Origin: Paraburkholderia unamae
Lineage (GTDB): Bacteria > Pseudomonadota > Gammaproteobacteria > Burkholderiales > Burkholderiaceae
NCBI RefSeq assembly: GCF_003268775.1
Contig: NZ_QLSU01000021.1
Location: forward strand, 92,584 to 156,583
Direction: 5' to 3'
DNA length: 64,000 nt
Below are positions 7,484 through 15,158 of this stretch, piece by piece. The position numbers were made by a program, and so were the translations under genes. The notes beneath the pieces are model-generated. The model saw nothing but the letters and a program-made list of their open reading frames with translations. It made no database searches and was not told the DNA's origin. Numbering within the stretch: position 1 is the first letter of the stretch; every line of letters starts with the position of its first letter.

Positions 7484-8698
7484 TCAGCCGCCGTCGTCGC
7501 CTTCGCCGTCTTCCTGCTCCGGCTGCTTCGGCGGCGGCGGGCGCTTGCCGATCAGCACGTCGATATCCAGATCCTTGTTCTTGCGCACGAGGTGGACTTT
7601 GGCGTCGGTGCCCGGCTTGATCTGCGCGATCACGTTGAGCAGGCGCGTGGTGTCGGTGATGGCCTCGCCGTTTACCGAGGTGAGCACGTCGCCGGGCTTG
7701 ATGCCGGCCTTGTCGGCGGGGCCGCCTTGCAGCACGCCCGCCACGATCGCGCCCGACTTCTCCTTCAGGCCGAAGGAATCCGCGATTTCCGGCGTCACGT
7801 CCTGCGGTTCGACGCCGATCCAGCCGCGCGTGACCGAGCCCGTGGTGATGATGCTCTCCAGCACGCTGCGCGCGGTGGAGACGGGAATCGCGAAGCCGAT
7901 GCCGAGCGAGCCGCCCGAGCGCGAGTAGATGGCCGTGTTGATGCCGAGCAGGTTGCCGTTTACGTCGACGAGCGCGCCGCCTGAATTGCCCGGATTGATC
8001 GGCGCGTCGGTCTGGATGAAGTTCTCGAACGTGTTGATGCCGAGGTGATTGCGGCCGAGCGCGCTGATGATGCCCATGGTGACCGTTTGTCCCACCCCGA
8101 ACGGGTTGCCGATGGCGAGCACGACGTCGCCCACGCGCGTCTGGTCCATGCGGCCGAGCGTGATGGTGGGCAGGTTCGGCAGGTTGATCTTGAGCACGGC
8201 GAGATCGGTTTCCGGGTCGATGCCGATCACCTTCGCATTCGTGGTGCGGCCGTCGGAGAGCGCGATTTCGATCTGGTCCGCGCCGTCGATCACGTGCTGG
8301 TTCGTTAGAATGTAACCGTCCGGACTCACAATGACGCCCGAACCGAGGTTGGCGGCAGGCTGCTCCTGCTGCTTCTGGTTTTTGTTGCGATCGCCGAAGA
8401 AGTAGCGAAATAGCGGATCGTTCTGGCGAGGGTCGGGCGGCAGCGACCCATCCTTGCTCGAGAACACGTTGACGACCGCGGGCATTGCCTTCTGGGCGGC
8501 GTCCGCATAGGAGCCCTGGGCGGCGCCTGAGCCCATCCCCGGCGCCACTTCCCGCAGTGCGACGATCGGCTCGGCAAGCTGCTTGCCGAACTGCCCCTGG
8601 TGTTGCAGCCACTGCGGTTTGAGCGTGGCGATGATGAACATCAACGCCAGCAGGACCGTCACCGCCTGGGCGAAGAACAGCCAAAAGCGTCTAAGCAT
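7484..8698 (-). CDS. DegS/DegQ-type trypsin-like periplasmic serine protease with one PDZ domain
   Basis: The 404-residue protein has an N-terminal membrane anchor (residues 5-25, LFFAQAVTVLLALMF), a trypsin-like domain with catalytic His135 (TNQHVID), Asp165 (TDLAVL) and Ser239 (NPGNSGG), and a single PDZ domain at about 285-385. One PDZ and an uncleaved anchor resemble DegS, the regulatory site-1 protease acting on anti-sigma factors. The C-terminal tail KRPPPPKQPEQEDGEGDDGG is proline- and acid-rich. It is convergent with tatC. Its start codon is only 19 bp from the divergent Nif3 gene, so promoter elements must overlap coding sequence. Confidence 0.9.
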   Translation of the reverse strand: MLRRFWLFFAQAVTVLLALMFIIATLKPQWLQHQGQFGKQLAEPIVALREVAPGMGSGAAQGSYADAAQKAMPAVVNVFSSKDGSLPPDPRQNDPLFRYFFGDRNKNQKQQEQPAANLGSGVIVSPDGYILTNQHVIDGADQIEIALSDGRTTNAKVIGIDPETDLAVLKINLPNLPTITLGRMDQTRVGDVVLAIGNPFGVGQTVTMGIISALGRNHLGINTFENFIQTDAPINPGNSGGALVDVNGNLLGINTAIYSRSGGSLGIGFAIPVSTARSVLESIITTGSVTRGWIGVEPQDVTPEIADSFGLKEKSGAIVAGVLQGGPADKAGIKPGDVLTSVNGEAITDTTRLLNVIAQIKPGTDAKVHLVRKNKDLDIDVLIGKRPPPPKQPEQEDGEGDDGG

Positions 8699-8717
8699 CT
8701 GAAGATTAGAGGATTAT

Positions 8718-9464
8718 ATGGATCGGATCGAACTGGAATTGTATCTGAACAATCTTCTGGAATCCGCGCGGTTCAAGGACTACTGCCCCAATGGCCTGCA
8801 AGTCGAAGGGCGGCGGCGCGTGCAGAAGATCGCCACGGGCGTGACCGCCTCGCTCGCTTTCCTCGAAGCCGCGCACGAATGGGGCGCCGACGCCGTGCTC
8901 GTGCACCACGGCTACTTCTGGAAGAACGAAGCGCCGCAAATCACGGGCCGCAAGTACCGTCGCCTGAAGACGCTGCTCGCGAACGATATCAACCTGTTCG
9001 CCTACCATCTGCCCCTCGACTGCCATCCCGAACTGGGTAATAACGCGCAGTTGGCCGCCCGATTCGGCTGGATCGGCGAACAACTCTTCGGCGAACAGGA
9101 TCTGGGCTGGATGGCCACGCTGCCCATGCCGATCACGCTCGCGCACTTCACCGCTGAGGTCGAGCAGACACTCGGCCGTACGCCGCTCGTGCTCGGTGAC
9201 CCCGACTGGCAAATTCGCCGCGTGGCCTGGTGCACGGGGGCGGCGCAAAGTCTGTTCGACGCTGCGATCGAGGCCGGCGCCGACGTCTTTCTCACCGGCG
9301 AAATTTCCGAGCCGACCACGCACACCTCGGCGGAAAGCGGCGTGGCGTTTCTTGCCGCCGGCCATCACGCCACCGAGCGCTACGGCGTTCAGGCGTTGGG
9401 CGCGCATCTCTCGGAAGCCTTCGACATCGAGCATCTTTTCATCGATATCGACAATCCCGTTTAA
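8718..9464 (+). CDS. Nif3-like dinuclear metal-centre protein (YbgI family)
   Basis: The 248-residue protein belongs to the DUF34/Nif3 family, which carries a two-metal centre and has been linked to GTP cyclohydrolase-like or hydrolase activity without a settled role. Ligand positions match the E. coli YbgI pattern: His63-His64 in LVHHGYF, Asp101 in HLPLDCHPE, and His216 and Glu220 in AAGHHATERYG. It is transcribed away from the DegS-type gene across a 19-bp gap. The downstream 300 bp lead to petA. Confidence 0.88.
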   Translation: MDRIELELYLNNLLESARFKDYCPNGLQVEGRRRVQKIATGVTASLAFLEAAHEWGADAVLVHHGYFWKNEAPQITGRKYRRLKTLLANDINLFAYHLPLDCHPELGNNAQLAARFGWIGEQLFGEQDLGWMATLPMPITLAHFTAEVEQTLGRTPLVLGDPDWQIRRVAWCTGAAQSLFDAAIEAGADVFLTGEISEPTTHTSAESGVAFLAAGHHATERYGVQALGAHLSEAFDIEHLFIDIDNPV

Positions 9465-9769
9465 TCGCGTTTAATCGCGCTTCAGCGTCGTTTCCGGGTT
9501 GATTCTGGGTCGACCCGATATCGCGCATTGCGCCGCGCGCAGTGCGCGAATTGTCGTGGTGCAGCATGATTTTATTCGTGAGGCATTTACAAAACGAAAA
9601 GAAAGTGGCCCTCTTTTCTGCGGGAAAACCCCGAGATATCAAGGACTTCGGACGCTTTTTAGAGATCGCCCCTTGTAAATGCCAACTCCATTCGAGCAAA
9701 CTAGCGTTCGGCAGCACCGCGGGTAAGCTGGCGTGACGGATAAATCCAACTCAGAAGTGGGGCGATGTG
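9465..9769. other. petA upstream region with an 11-bp inverted-repeat-bounded element
   Basis: This 305-bp gap precedes petA. At 9582-9592 GGCATTTACAA and at 9673-9683 its exact reverse complement bracket about 80 bp that are more AT-rich than the surroundings. Inside lies a second perfect inverted repeat, GAAAAGA (9596-9602) with TCTTTTC (9612-9618). The structure could be a folded leader, a regulatory site or a remnant of a tiny non-autonomous element. I see no clear -10/-35 pair and no target-site duplication. Confidence 0.55.
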
Positions 9770-10390
9770 ATGCGAGACAAAGAGAATGACCGCGTCGACG
9801 GCAGCCGCCGAACCTGGCTGATTGCGACGTCCGTAGCAGGTGGCATTGGAGGCGTGGCCACTGTCGTACCCTTCGTAGGTTCCTTTGCACCATCCGAAAA
9901 AGCCCGCGCCGCCGGCGCGCCTGTCGCTGTCGACATCACGAATCTCCAGCCCGGCTCGATGATGACCGTGGCGTGGCGCGGCAAGCCCGTGTGGATCCTG
10001 TACCGCACGGACCGCATGATGGCCGACGTCAAGAAGGCCGATCCCGATCTGGCCGACCCGAACTCCGAGCATCCGTTTTCGCTGCCGATGCCGGAATACT
10101 GCATGAACGAGTTCCGCTCGCGCGCCGAGCATCAGAACATTCTCGTGGCCGTGGCCGTCTGCACCCATCTGGGCTGCACGCCTACGCCGCGCTTCCAGGA
10201 AGGCCCGCAGCCGAACCTGCCCGACAGCTGGCCGGGCGGCTTCCTGTGCCCGTGCCACGGCTCCACCTACGATCTTTCCGGCCGCGTGTTCAAGAACAAG
10301 CCGGCGCCGCAAAACCTCGACATTCCCCGATACATGTTCACGTCCGCGACGGAGATCGTGATCGGCAAGGACGAAAAAGGAGAAGCGTGA
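9770..10390 (+). CDS. petA: Ubiquinol-cytochrome c reductase, Rieske iron-sulfur subunit
   Basis: This 206-residue subunit of the bc1 complex carries the 2Fe-2S cluster that takes the first electron from ubiquinol. The cluster boxes are CTHLGC (residues 131-136) and CPCHGS (160-165). The N terminus has a twin-arginine signal-anchor, Ser-Arg-Arg-Thr-Trp-Leu at 12-17 followed by a hydrophobic stretch to residue 39, so it is probably exported folded by the Tat system encoded 3 kb upstream. Either the GTG at 9767 or the adjacent ATG at 9770 could start translation. Its stop overlaps the petB start (TGATG). Confidence 0.96.
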   Translation: MRDKENDRVDGSRRTWLIATSVAGGIGGVATVVPFVGSFAPSEKARAAGAPVAVDITNLQPGSMMTVAWRGKPVWILYRTDRMMADVKKADPDLADPNSEHPFSLPMPEYCMNEFRSRAEHQNILVAVAVCTHLGCTPTPRFQEGPQPNLPDSWPGGFLCPCHGSTYDLSGRVFKNKPAPQNLDIPRYMFTSATEIVIGKDEKGEA

Positions 10391-11790
10391 TGGCGACGGG
10401 AACCGACAAGGATGTGGTGGAGACGGCCGGCGCGGCTTCCGGACTGCAAGGCTGGATCGACAAGCGCTTTCCGATGACGGCGACGTGGAAAGCGCACCTT
10501 TCCGAGTACTACGCGCCGAAGAACTTCAACTTCTGGTACTTCTTCGGCTCGCTCGCGCTGCTCGTGCTGGTGAACCAGATCGTCACCGGCATTTTCCTCA
10601 CCATGAACTACAAGCCCGATGCGACGCTCGCGTTCGCATCGGTCGAGTACATCATGCGCGAGGTGCCGTGGGGCTGGCTGATCCGCTACATGCACTCCAC
10701 GGGCGCGTCGATGTTCTTCGTGGTCGTGTATCTGCACATGTTCCGCGGCCTCCTGTACGGCTCGTACCGCAAGCCGCGCGAGCTCGTGTGGATCTTCGGC
10801 TGCGCGATTTTCCTGTGCCTGATGGCCGAGGCGTTCTTCGGCTACCTGCTGCCGTGGGGCCAGATGTCGTTCTGGGGCGCGCAGGTGATCGTGAACCTGT
10901 TCTCGGCGATTCCCTTCATCGGCCCGGACCTGTCGCTGTGGATTCGCGGCGACTATGTGGTCTCGGACGTCACGCTCAACCGCTTCTTCGCGTTCCACGT
11001 GATCGCCATTCCGCTCGTGCTGGTCGGGCTCGTGATCTGCCACATCATCGCGCTGCACGAAGTGGGCTCGAACAACCCGGACGGTATCGAGATCAAAGAG
11101 AAAAAGGACGCGAACGGCGTGCCGCTCGACGGCATTCCGTTCCATCCGTACTACTCGGTGCACGACTTCATGGGCGTGTGCATCTTCCTGATGATCTTCG
11201 CGGCGATCGTGTTCTTCGCGCCGGAAATGGGCGGCTACTTCCTGGAGTCGAATAACTTCGTGCCGGCCAACCCGCTGCAAACGCCGCCCGAAATTGCGCC
11301 GGTCTGGTACTTCACGGCGTTCTACGCGATGCTGCGCGCCACCACCGACCCGTTCAAGATCGTGCTGATGATCGTGATCGCGCTGCTCGGCGTGCTCGCG
11401 CTCGTGCGCGCGCGCGGCAAGTGGCGCGCGGGGCTGCCGGTGCTGGCCGTGCTCGTGATTCTCGCGATGTACTTCACCGAGTCGAAGTTCTGGGGCGTGG
11501 TGGTGATGGGCACGGCGGTGATCTCGCTCTTCTTCCTGCCGTGGCTCGACCGCTCGCCGGTGAAGTCGATCCGCTACCGGCCGTTCTTCCACAAGGTGTT
11601 TCTCGGCATCTTCGTGCTCGCGTTCCTGACGCTCGCCTTCCTCGGCACGAAACCGCCGTCGCCGGCGGCCACGCTGATCGCCCAGGTCTGCGCGCTCGTC
11701 TATTTCGCCTTCTTCCTCGGCATGCCGTTCTGGACGCCGCTTGGCACCTTCAAGCAGCCGCCCGAGCGCGTGCGGTTCAAGCCCCATTAA
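10390..11790 (+). CDS. petB: Cytochrome b subunit of the bc1 complex
   Basis: Cytochrome b holds the two b-type haems and the quinol oxidation and quinone reduction sites in the inner membrane. The 466-residue protein shows eight or more membrane segments. Haem ligands are visible in RYMHSTGASMFFVVVYLHMFRG near residue 97 and in RFFAFHVIAIP and VICHIIALHEVGSN further on; the Qo motif PEIAPVWYF is conserved. The ATG overlaps the petA stop. The C-terminal portion with extra helices (about residues 320-455) makes it longer than mitochondrial cytochrome b, as is usual in beta-proteobacteria. Confidence 0.97.
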   Translation: MATGTDKDVVETAGAASGLQGWIDKRFPMTATWKAHLSEYYAPKNFNFWYFFGSLALLVLVNQIVTGIFLTMNYKPDATLAFASVEYIMREVPWGWLIRYMHSTGASMFFVVVYLHMFRGLLYGSYRKPRELVWIFGCAIFLCLMAEAFFGYLLPWGQMSFWGAQVIVNLFSAIPFIGPDLSLWIRGDYVVSDVTLNRFFAFHVIAIPLVLVGLVICHIIALHEVGSNNPDGIEIKEKKDANGVPLDGIPFHPYYSVHDFMGVCIFLMIFAAIVFFAPEMGGYFLESNNFVPANPLQTPPEIAPVWYFTAFYAMLRATTDPFKIVLMIVIALLGVLALVRARGKWRAGLPVLAVLVILAMYFTESKFWGVVVMGTAVISLFFLPWLDRSPVKSIRYRPFFHKVFLGIFVLAFLTLAFLGTKPPSPAATLIAQVCALVYFAFFLGMPFWTPLGTFKQPPERVRFKPH

Positions 11791-11808
11791 TTGACGAGCG
11801 AGGAAGAT

Positions 11809-12594
11809 ATGACGAGACAATCTCTGTTTTCGACGCTCGCGAAGGTGAGCGTCCGCGCCAGCCTGGCCGCTTTGGCGCTCACTTGTGCATTTGGGGTCGG
11901 GTCCGCGTCGGCGCAGGAAAATATTCCGCTCGACCGTGCTCCCGATAACGGCGAAAATCTTGCTTCGCTGCAACACGGCGCCAAATTGTTTGTAAACTAC
12001 TGCCTGAATTGCCATAGCGCGAACTTGATGCGCTACAGCCGGTTGCAGGATCTTGGCATTCCACAGAAGCAAATCGAAGATAATCTGCTGTTTACGACCG
12101 ACAAGGTCGGCAACACGATGTCCATCGCGATGCGCCCGGACGACGCGAAAGCGTGGTTCGGCGTGCCGCCGCCGGACCTCTCCGTGGAAGCGCGGGCGAA
12201 AGGGCGTGACTGGCTGTACACGTACCTGCGCAGCTTCTACCGCGACGACACGCGGCCGACTGGCTGGAACAACCTGGTGTTCGAGAACGTGAGCATGCCG
12301 CACGTGCTGTGGCAGTTGCAGGGCATCCGCACGGCGAAGTTCGAGGACACGACGGACGAGGAAACCGGGGAAAAAGTGCGTCGTTTCGCAGGGTTCCAGC
12401 AGGTCACGCCCGGTACGCTGTCGCCTGTGGATTATGATGCCGACGTGGCCGACCTGGTGGCTTACCTTGGCTGGATGGCCGAACCCGAGCAGAAAACCCG
12501 CAGGCAGCTTGGCGTGTGGGTGCTCCTGTTCCTTGGCGTCCTGAGCTTTTTTGCGTGGCGATTGAACGCCGCGTACTGGAAAGATATCAAATAG
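11809..12594 (+). CDS. petC: Cytochrome c1 subunit of the bc1 complex
   Basis: Cytochrome c1 passes electrons from the Rieske protein to soluble cytochrome c. The 261-residue precursor has a Sec signal peptide ending near Ala35 (GSASAQENIP), the covalent haem site CLNCH (residues 65-69), a distal Met ligand region, and a C-terminal membrane anchor (VWVLLFLGVLSFFAWRLNAAYW). AGGAAG precedes the ATG at 11809. It is the third gene of petABC, 18 bp after petB, and is followed by a strong terminator. Confidence 0.96.
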   Translation: MTRQSLFSTLAKVSVRASLAALALTCAFGVGSASAQENIPLDRAPDNGENLASLQHGAKLFVNYCLNCHSANLMRYSRLQDLGIPQKQIEDNLLFTTDKVGNTMSIAMRPDDAKAWFGVPPPDLSVEARAKGRDWLYTYLRSFYRDDTRPTGWNNLVFENVSMPHVLWQLQGIRTAKFEDTTDEETGEKVRRFAGFQQVTPGTLSPVDYDADVADLVAYLGWMAEPEQKTRRQLGVWVLLFLGVLSFFAWRLNAAYWKDIK

Positions 12595-12632
12595 GCACGT
12601 CCTGACCGACGTGGGGCCGGTGCGACGAGAAG

Positions 12633-12667
12633 CCGTCTGACGGTTCTGGACCGTCAGGCGGTTTTTT
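12633..12667 (+). terminator. Intrinsic terminator after petABC
   Basis: CCGTCTGACGGT (12633-12644), loop TCTGG, ACCGTCAGGCGG (12650-12661) and a run of six T residues give a long stem with one mispair. Confidence 0.9.
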
Positions 12668-12707
12668 CGCCTGCTGGCCTTTTGGGTTTATTGAGGAAAT
12701 GTAAATC

Positions 12708-13319
12708 ATGATGGTTCTGTACTCCGGCACTACCTGCCCGTTCTCCCAGCGCTGCCGGCTGGTGTTGTTCGAAAAGGGCATGGACTTCGAAATTCGCGAC
12801 GTCGACCTGTTCAACAAACCGGAAGACATCGCCGTGATGAATCCGTACGGTCAGGTGCCGATTCTGGTCGAGCGCGACCTGATTCTGTACGAGTCGAACA
12901 TCATCAATGAGTACATCGACGAGCGCTTCCCGCATCCGCAGCTGATGCCGGCCGATCCGGTTCAGCGCGCCCGCGCGCGTCTGTTCCTGCTCAACTTCGA
13001 GAAGGAACTGTTCGTGCACGTGAGCACGCTCGAAAACGAGAAGGGCAAGGCCGCCGAGAAGAACCACGAAAAGGCGCGCCTCGCGATCCGCGACCGCCTC
13101 ACGCAGCTCGCGCCGATCTTCCTGAAGAACAAGTACATGCTGGGCGAAGAGTTCTCGATGCTCGACGTCGCGATTGCGCCGCTGCTGTGGCGTCTGGATC
13201 ACTACGGCATCGAACTGTCGAAGAACGCCGCACCGCTGATGAAGTACGCCGAGCGCATTTTCAGCCGTCCGGCGTACATCGAAGCGCTGACGCCGTCGGA
13301 AAAGGTGATGCGTCGTTAA
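12708..13319 (+). CDS. sspA: Stringent starvation protein A (GST-fold RNA polymerase-associated protein)
   Basis: SspA binds RNA polymerase and affects promoter choice under starvation. The 203-residue protein has a thioredoxin-like N-terminal GST domain (MVLYSGTTCPFSQRCRLVLF, NPYGQVPILVERDLILYESN) and a helical C-terminal half (residues 85-200). Two adjacent ATG codons (12708 and 12711) follow GAGGAAATG; the first gives the family length. It sits between petABC and sspB, the standard arrangement in beta-proteobacteria, where sspA and sspB form a pair. Confidence 0.93.
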   Translation: MMVLYSGTTCPFSQRCRLVLFEKGMDFEIRDVDLFNKPEDIAVMNPYGQVPILVERDLILYESNIINEYIDERFPHPQLMPADPVQRARARLFLLNFEKELFVHVSTLENEKGKAAEKNHEKARLAIRDRLTQLAPIFLKNKYMLGEEFSMLDVAIAPLLWRLDHYGIELSKNAAPLMKYAERIFSRPAYIEALTPSEKVMRR

Positions 13320-13399
13320 GCAGCACCCCGGTGGTTTGCGGGTAACAGAGGCGGCGTGCACGGCGTAGGTGTGAGCGCCGCCTCGCGAAAGGATTGTTG

Positions 13400-13912
13400 A
13401 TGCAAGAGATTTCCACCAAGCCGTATTTGCTGCGCGCGCTGTATGAGTGGTGCACCGACAACGGCTTCACGCCGCATATCGCGGTGCGGGTCGACAACAG
13501 CACGCGTGTGCCGCGCCAGTTCGTGCGCGACGGCGAGATCGTGCTGAACATCAGCTTCGAGGCGACGAGCCAGTTGCAGATGGGCAATGAGATGATCGAG
13601 TTCCACGCCCGTTTTTCCGGCAAGTCGCACAAGATCGAAGTGCCCGTTGCGAATGTCCTCGCGATCTACGCGCGCGAGAACGGGCAAGGCATGGCGTTTC
13701 CGGTCGAGTCGCCGCCGGGCGACGCCGACGACGTGCTGTCCTCCGAAGATCACGAAGATTCGGACACGGGCGCGCATGAGGCGCACGAACTGCGCGACGA
13801 GCCTGCCGAAGCGCCCGCGGCCCCGGTTGCGCCGCGCGCCGTCCAGAAAGATGAGCGCGACGACGACGGTGGCAATAAGGGCGGCAAGGGCCACCTCAAG
13901 ATCGTGAAATGA
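13400..13912 (+). CDS. sspB: ClpXP protease specificity-enhancing factor
   Basis: SspB binds ssrA-tagged proteins and delivers them to ClpXP. Residues 1-110 form the conserved substrate-binding domain (KPYLLRALYEWCTDNGFTPH, VLNISFEATSQLQMGNE, VPVANVLAIYARENGQGM). A disordered acidic linker follows, and the extreme C terminus GHLKIVK matches the ClpX-binding tail (XB motif, LRVVK-like). ATG 13400 was chosen because GAAAGGA lies upstream; two TTG codons just before it are weaker starts. It is 80 bp downstream of sspA. Confidence 0.93.
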   Translation: MQEISTKPYLLRALYEWCTDNGFTPHIAVRVDNSTRVPRQFVRDGEIVLNISFEATSQLQMGNEMIEFHARFSGKSHKIEVPVANVLAIYARENGQGMAFPVESPPGDADDVLSSEDHEDSDTGAHEAHELRDEPAEAPAAPVAPRAVQKDERDDDGGNKGGKGHLKIVK

Positions 13913-13930
13913 AGTAGAATAGCGGGCTAC

Positions 13931-14006
<76 letters not shown>

Positions 14007-14014
14007 TATACAAG

Positions 14015-14054
14015 ACAAAGGGTTACGTGAAGTTCACGTAACCCTTTGTGCTTT
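14015..14054 (+). terminator. Terminator downstream of tRNA-Thr
   Basis: A perfect 16-bp stem ACAAAGGGTTACGTGA (14015-14030) with TCACGTAACCCTTTGT (14034-14049) and a 3-base loop follows the tRNA by 8 bp. The T tract after it is short (GCTTTC), and the A-rich left flank may let it also serve the convergent transporter gene. Confidence 0.7.
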
Positions 14055-14068
14055 CTGGGCGCCCTAAC

Positions 14069-14107
14069 GTGGCGGCACGCGGTGGCGGCACGCGGCGGCG
14101 GCACGCC
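14069..14107. repeat. 13-bp tandem repeat, three copies
   Basis: GTGGCGGCACGCG occurs at 14069-14081 and 14082-14094, with a third copy differing at two positions at 14095-14107. It lies between the tRNA-Thr terminator and the 3' end of the cation transporter gene. Confidence 0.85.
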
Positions 14108-14115
14108 GCCGCATC

Positions 14116-15066
14116 TCACTCCGCCCATTGCGGATCGCTCGTGAACATGATCGTGAGCCAGCGGTGCGACTCGTCGCCGCCGATGGCCCGGCCGATCTCG
14201 TCGCGAATCGCGTCCCATTCGGCGATGCGCTTGGGCGGCATGTCCGGCGACACCACGAAGTACAGTTCGATTTCGCGGGAGCGCCCCACCTTCGCGACAT
14301 AAGCGCGGTAGTACTCGAAGCCGTAGCGCTCCACGAACCGCGCCGCGATGGCATCGACGTGCCGCTTGAGGTCGGGGGGCGCGACGAGCAGCACGTCCAG
14401 CAGCGCCTGGCGGATTTCCGCGAGCGGTATCGGAATGATCACGACGCACACCACCACGAGCGCCGCCGGGTCGACGTAGGGCGTGAGGTGCTCCCACGCC
14501 GTTCCCTGGATCGCGTAGCCCGCGCTGAAGGCGATCAGGAGGGCCGCCGTGATGCCCGCGGACATGATCCACGACTTGATGTCGAGGCGCAGGAAATCCG
14601 AACGGATGCGGCGATTCGCGCGCGACTCCACCACGGCCATCGCAAGACAGGCGCTCACCGTGAGCGCGGCATAGCCGAGCGCCGGGCCGAAGTGCAGTTC
14701 GTGGCCGCCCGACAGCAGGTTCGTGATGCCGTTGATCAGCGCGTAGACGGCCACGCCCACCAGCAGCGTGCTGTTGAGCCCGAGCACCATCGGTTCGAGA
14801 TGCCAGAAGCCCATGGTGAAGCGCTCGCGCCACTTGCGCGGCAGATCGACGTTGACCGCGTAGGAGGTGATGAGGCGCACGACCGCGAGGGCCAGCGCGC
14901 TCATGCTCGCGTCGATGAGCGAGTAGACGCCGTCGAACACGATTGAGAACGATCCCGAAACCAGCCCGAACACGACGCCGAAGATCGCGATCAGCAACGT
15001 CGTGGCGATCGAAAGCCGCAGCACGCTGCTTTCGTCCGAGGTGCCGAACAAGCGTGGCCATTTCAT
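14116..15066 (-). CDS. Cation diffusion facilitator family transporter
   Basis: The 316-residue protein resembles CDF efflux pumps that export Zn, Co, Fe or similar divalent metals by proton exchange. An N-terminal region of five to six membrane segments contains SFSIVFDGVYSLIDASMS (residues 38-55), the family metal-site helix, and a second acidic helix SDFLRLDIKSWIMSAG near residue 165. The cytosolic C-terminal domain (residues 225-316) is about 90 residues. GGAGAG is placed 9 bp before ATG 15066. It lies on the minus strand downstream of the Eco57I-type methyltransferase. The metal is not predictable from sequence. Confidence 0.85.
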   Translation of the reverse strand: MKWPRLFGTSDESSVLRLSIATTLLIAIFGVVFGLVSGSFSIVFDGVYSLIDASMSALALAVVRLITSYAVNVDLPRKWRERFTMGFWHLEPMVLGLNSTLLVGVAVYALINGITNLLSGGHELHFGPALGYAALTVSACLAMAVVESRANRRIRSDFLRLDIKSWIMSAGITAALLIAFSAGYAIQGTAWEHLTPYVDPAALVVVCVVIIPIPLAEIRQALLDVLLVAPPDLKRHVDAIAARFVERYGFEYYRAYVAKVGRSREIELYFVVSPDMPPKRIAEWDAIRDEIGRAIGGDESHRWLTIMFTSDPQWAE

Positions 15067-15158
15067 GCTGTCTGCTCTCCGCGCGTATGAGCAAGGGTTG
15101 AGCAAGACTAGCCGACTCGCCGGGACGCCGTCGCCGGGCTGTCCGTTCGCCGGTGTGT

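Noticed and set aside
10267..12303. 678-codon open frame antisense to petB and petC
   Set aside because: The composition (very high His, Arg, Glu) is the usual shadow of a GC-rich membrane protein gene read backwards; petB and petC are unambiguous.
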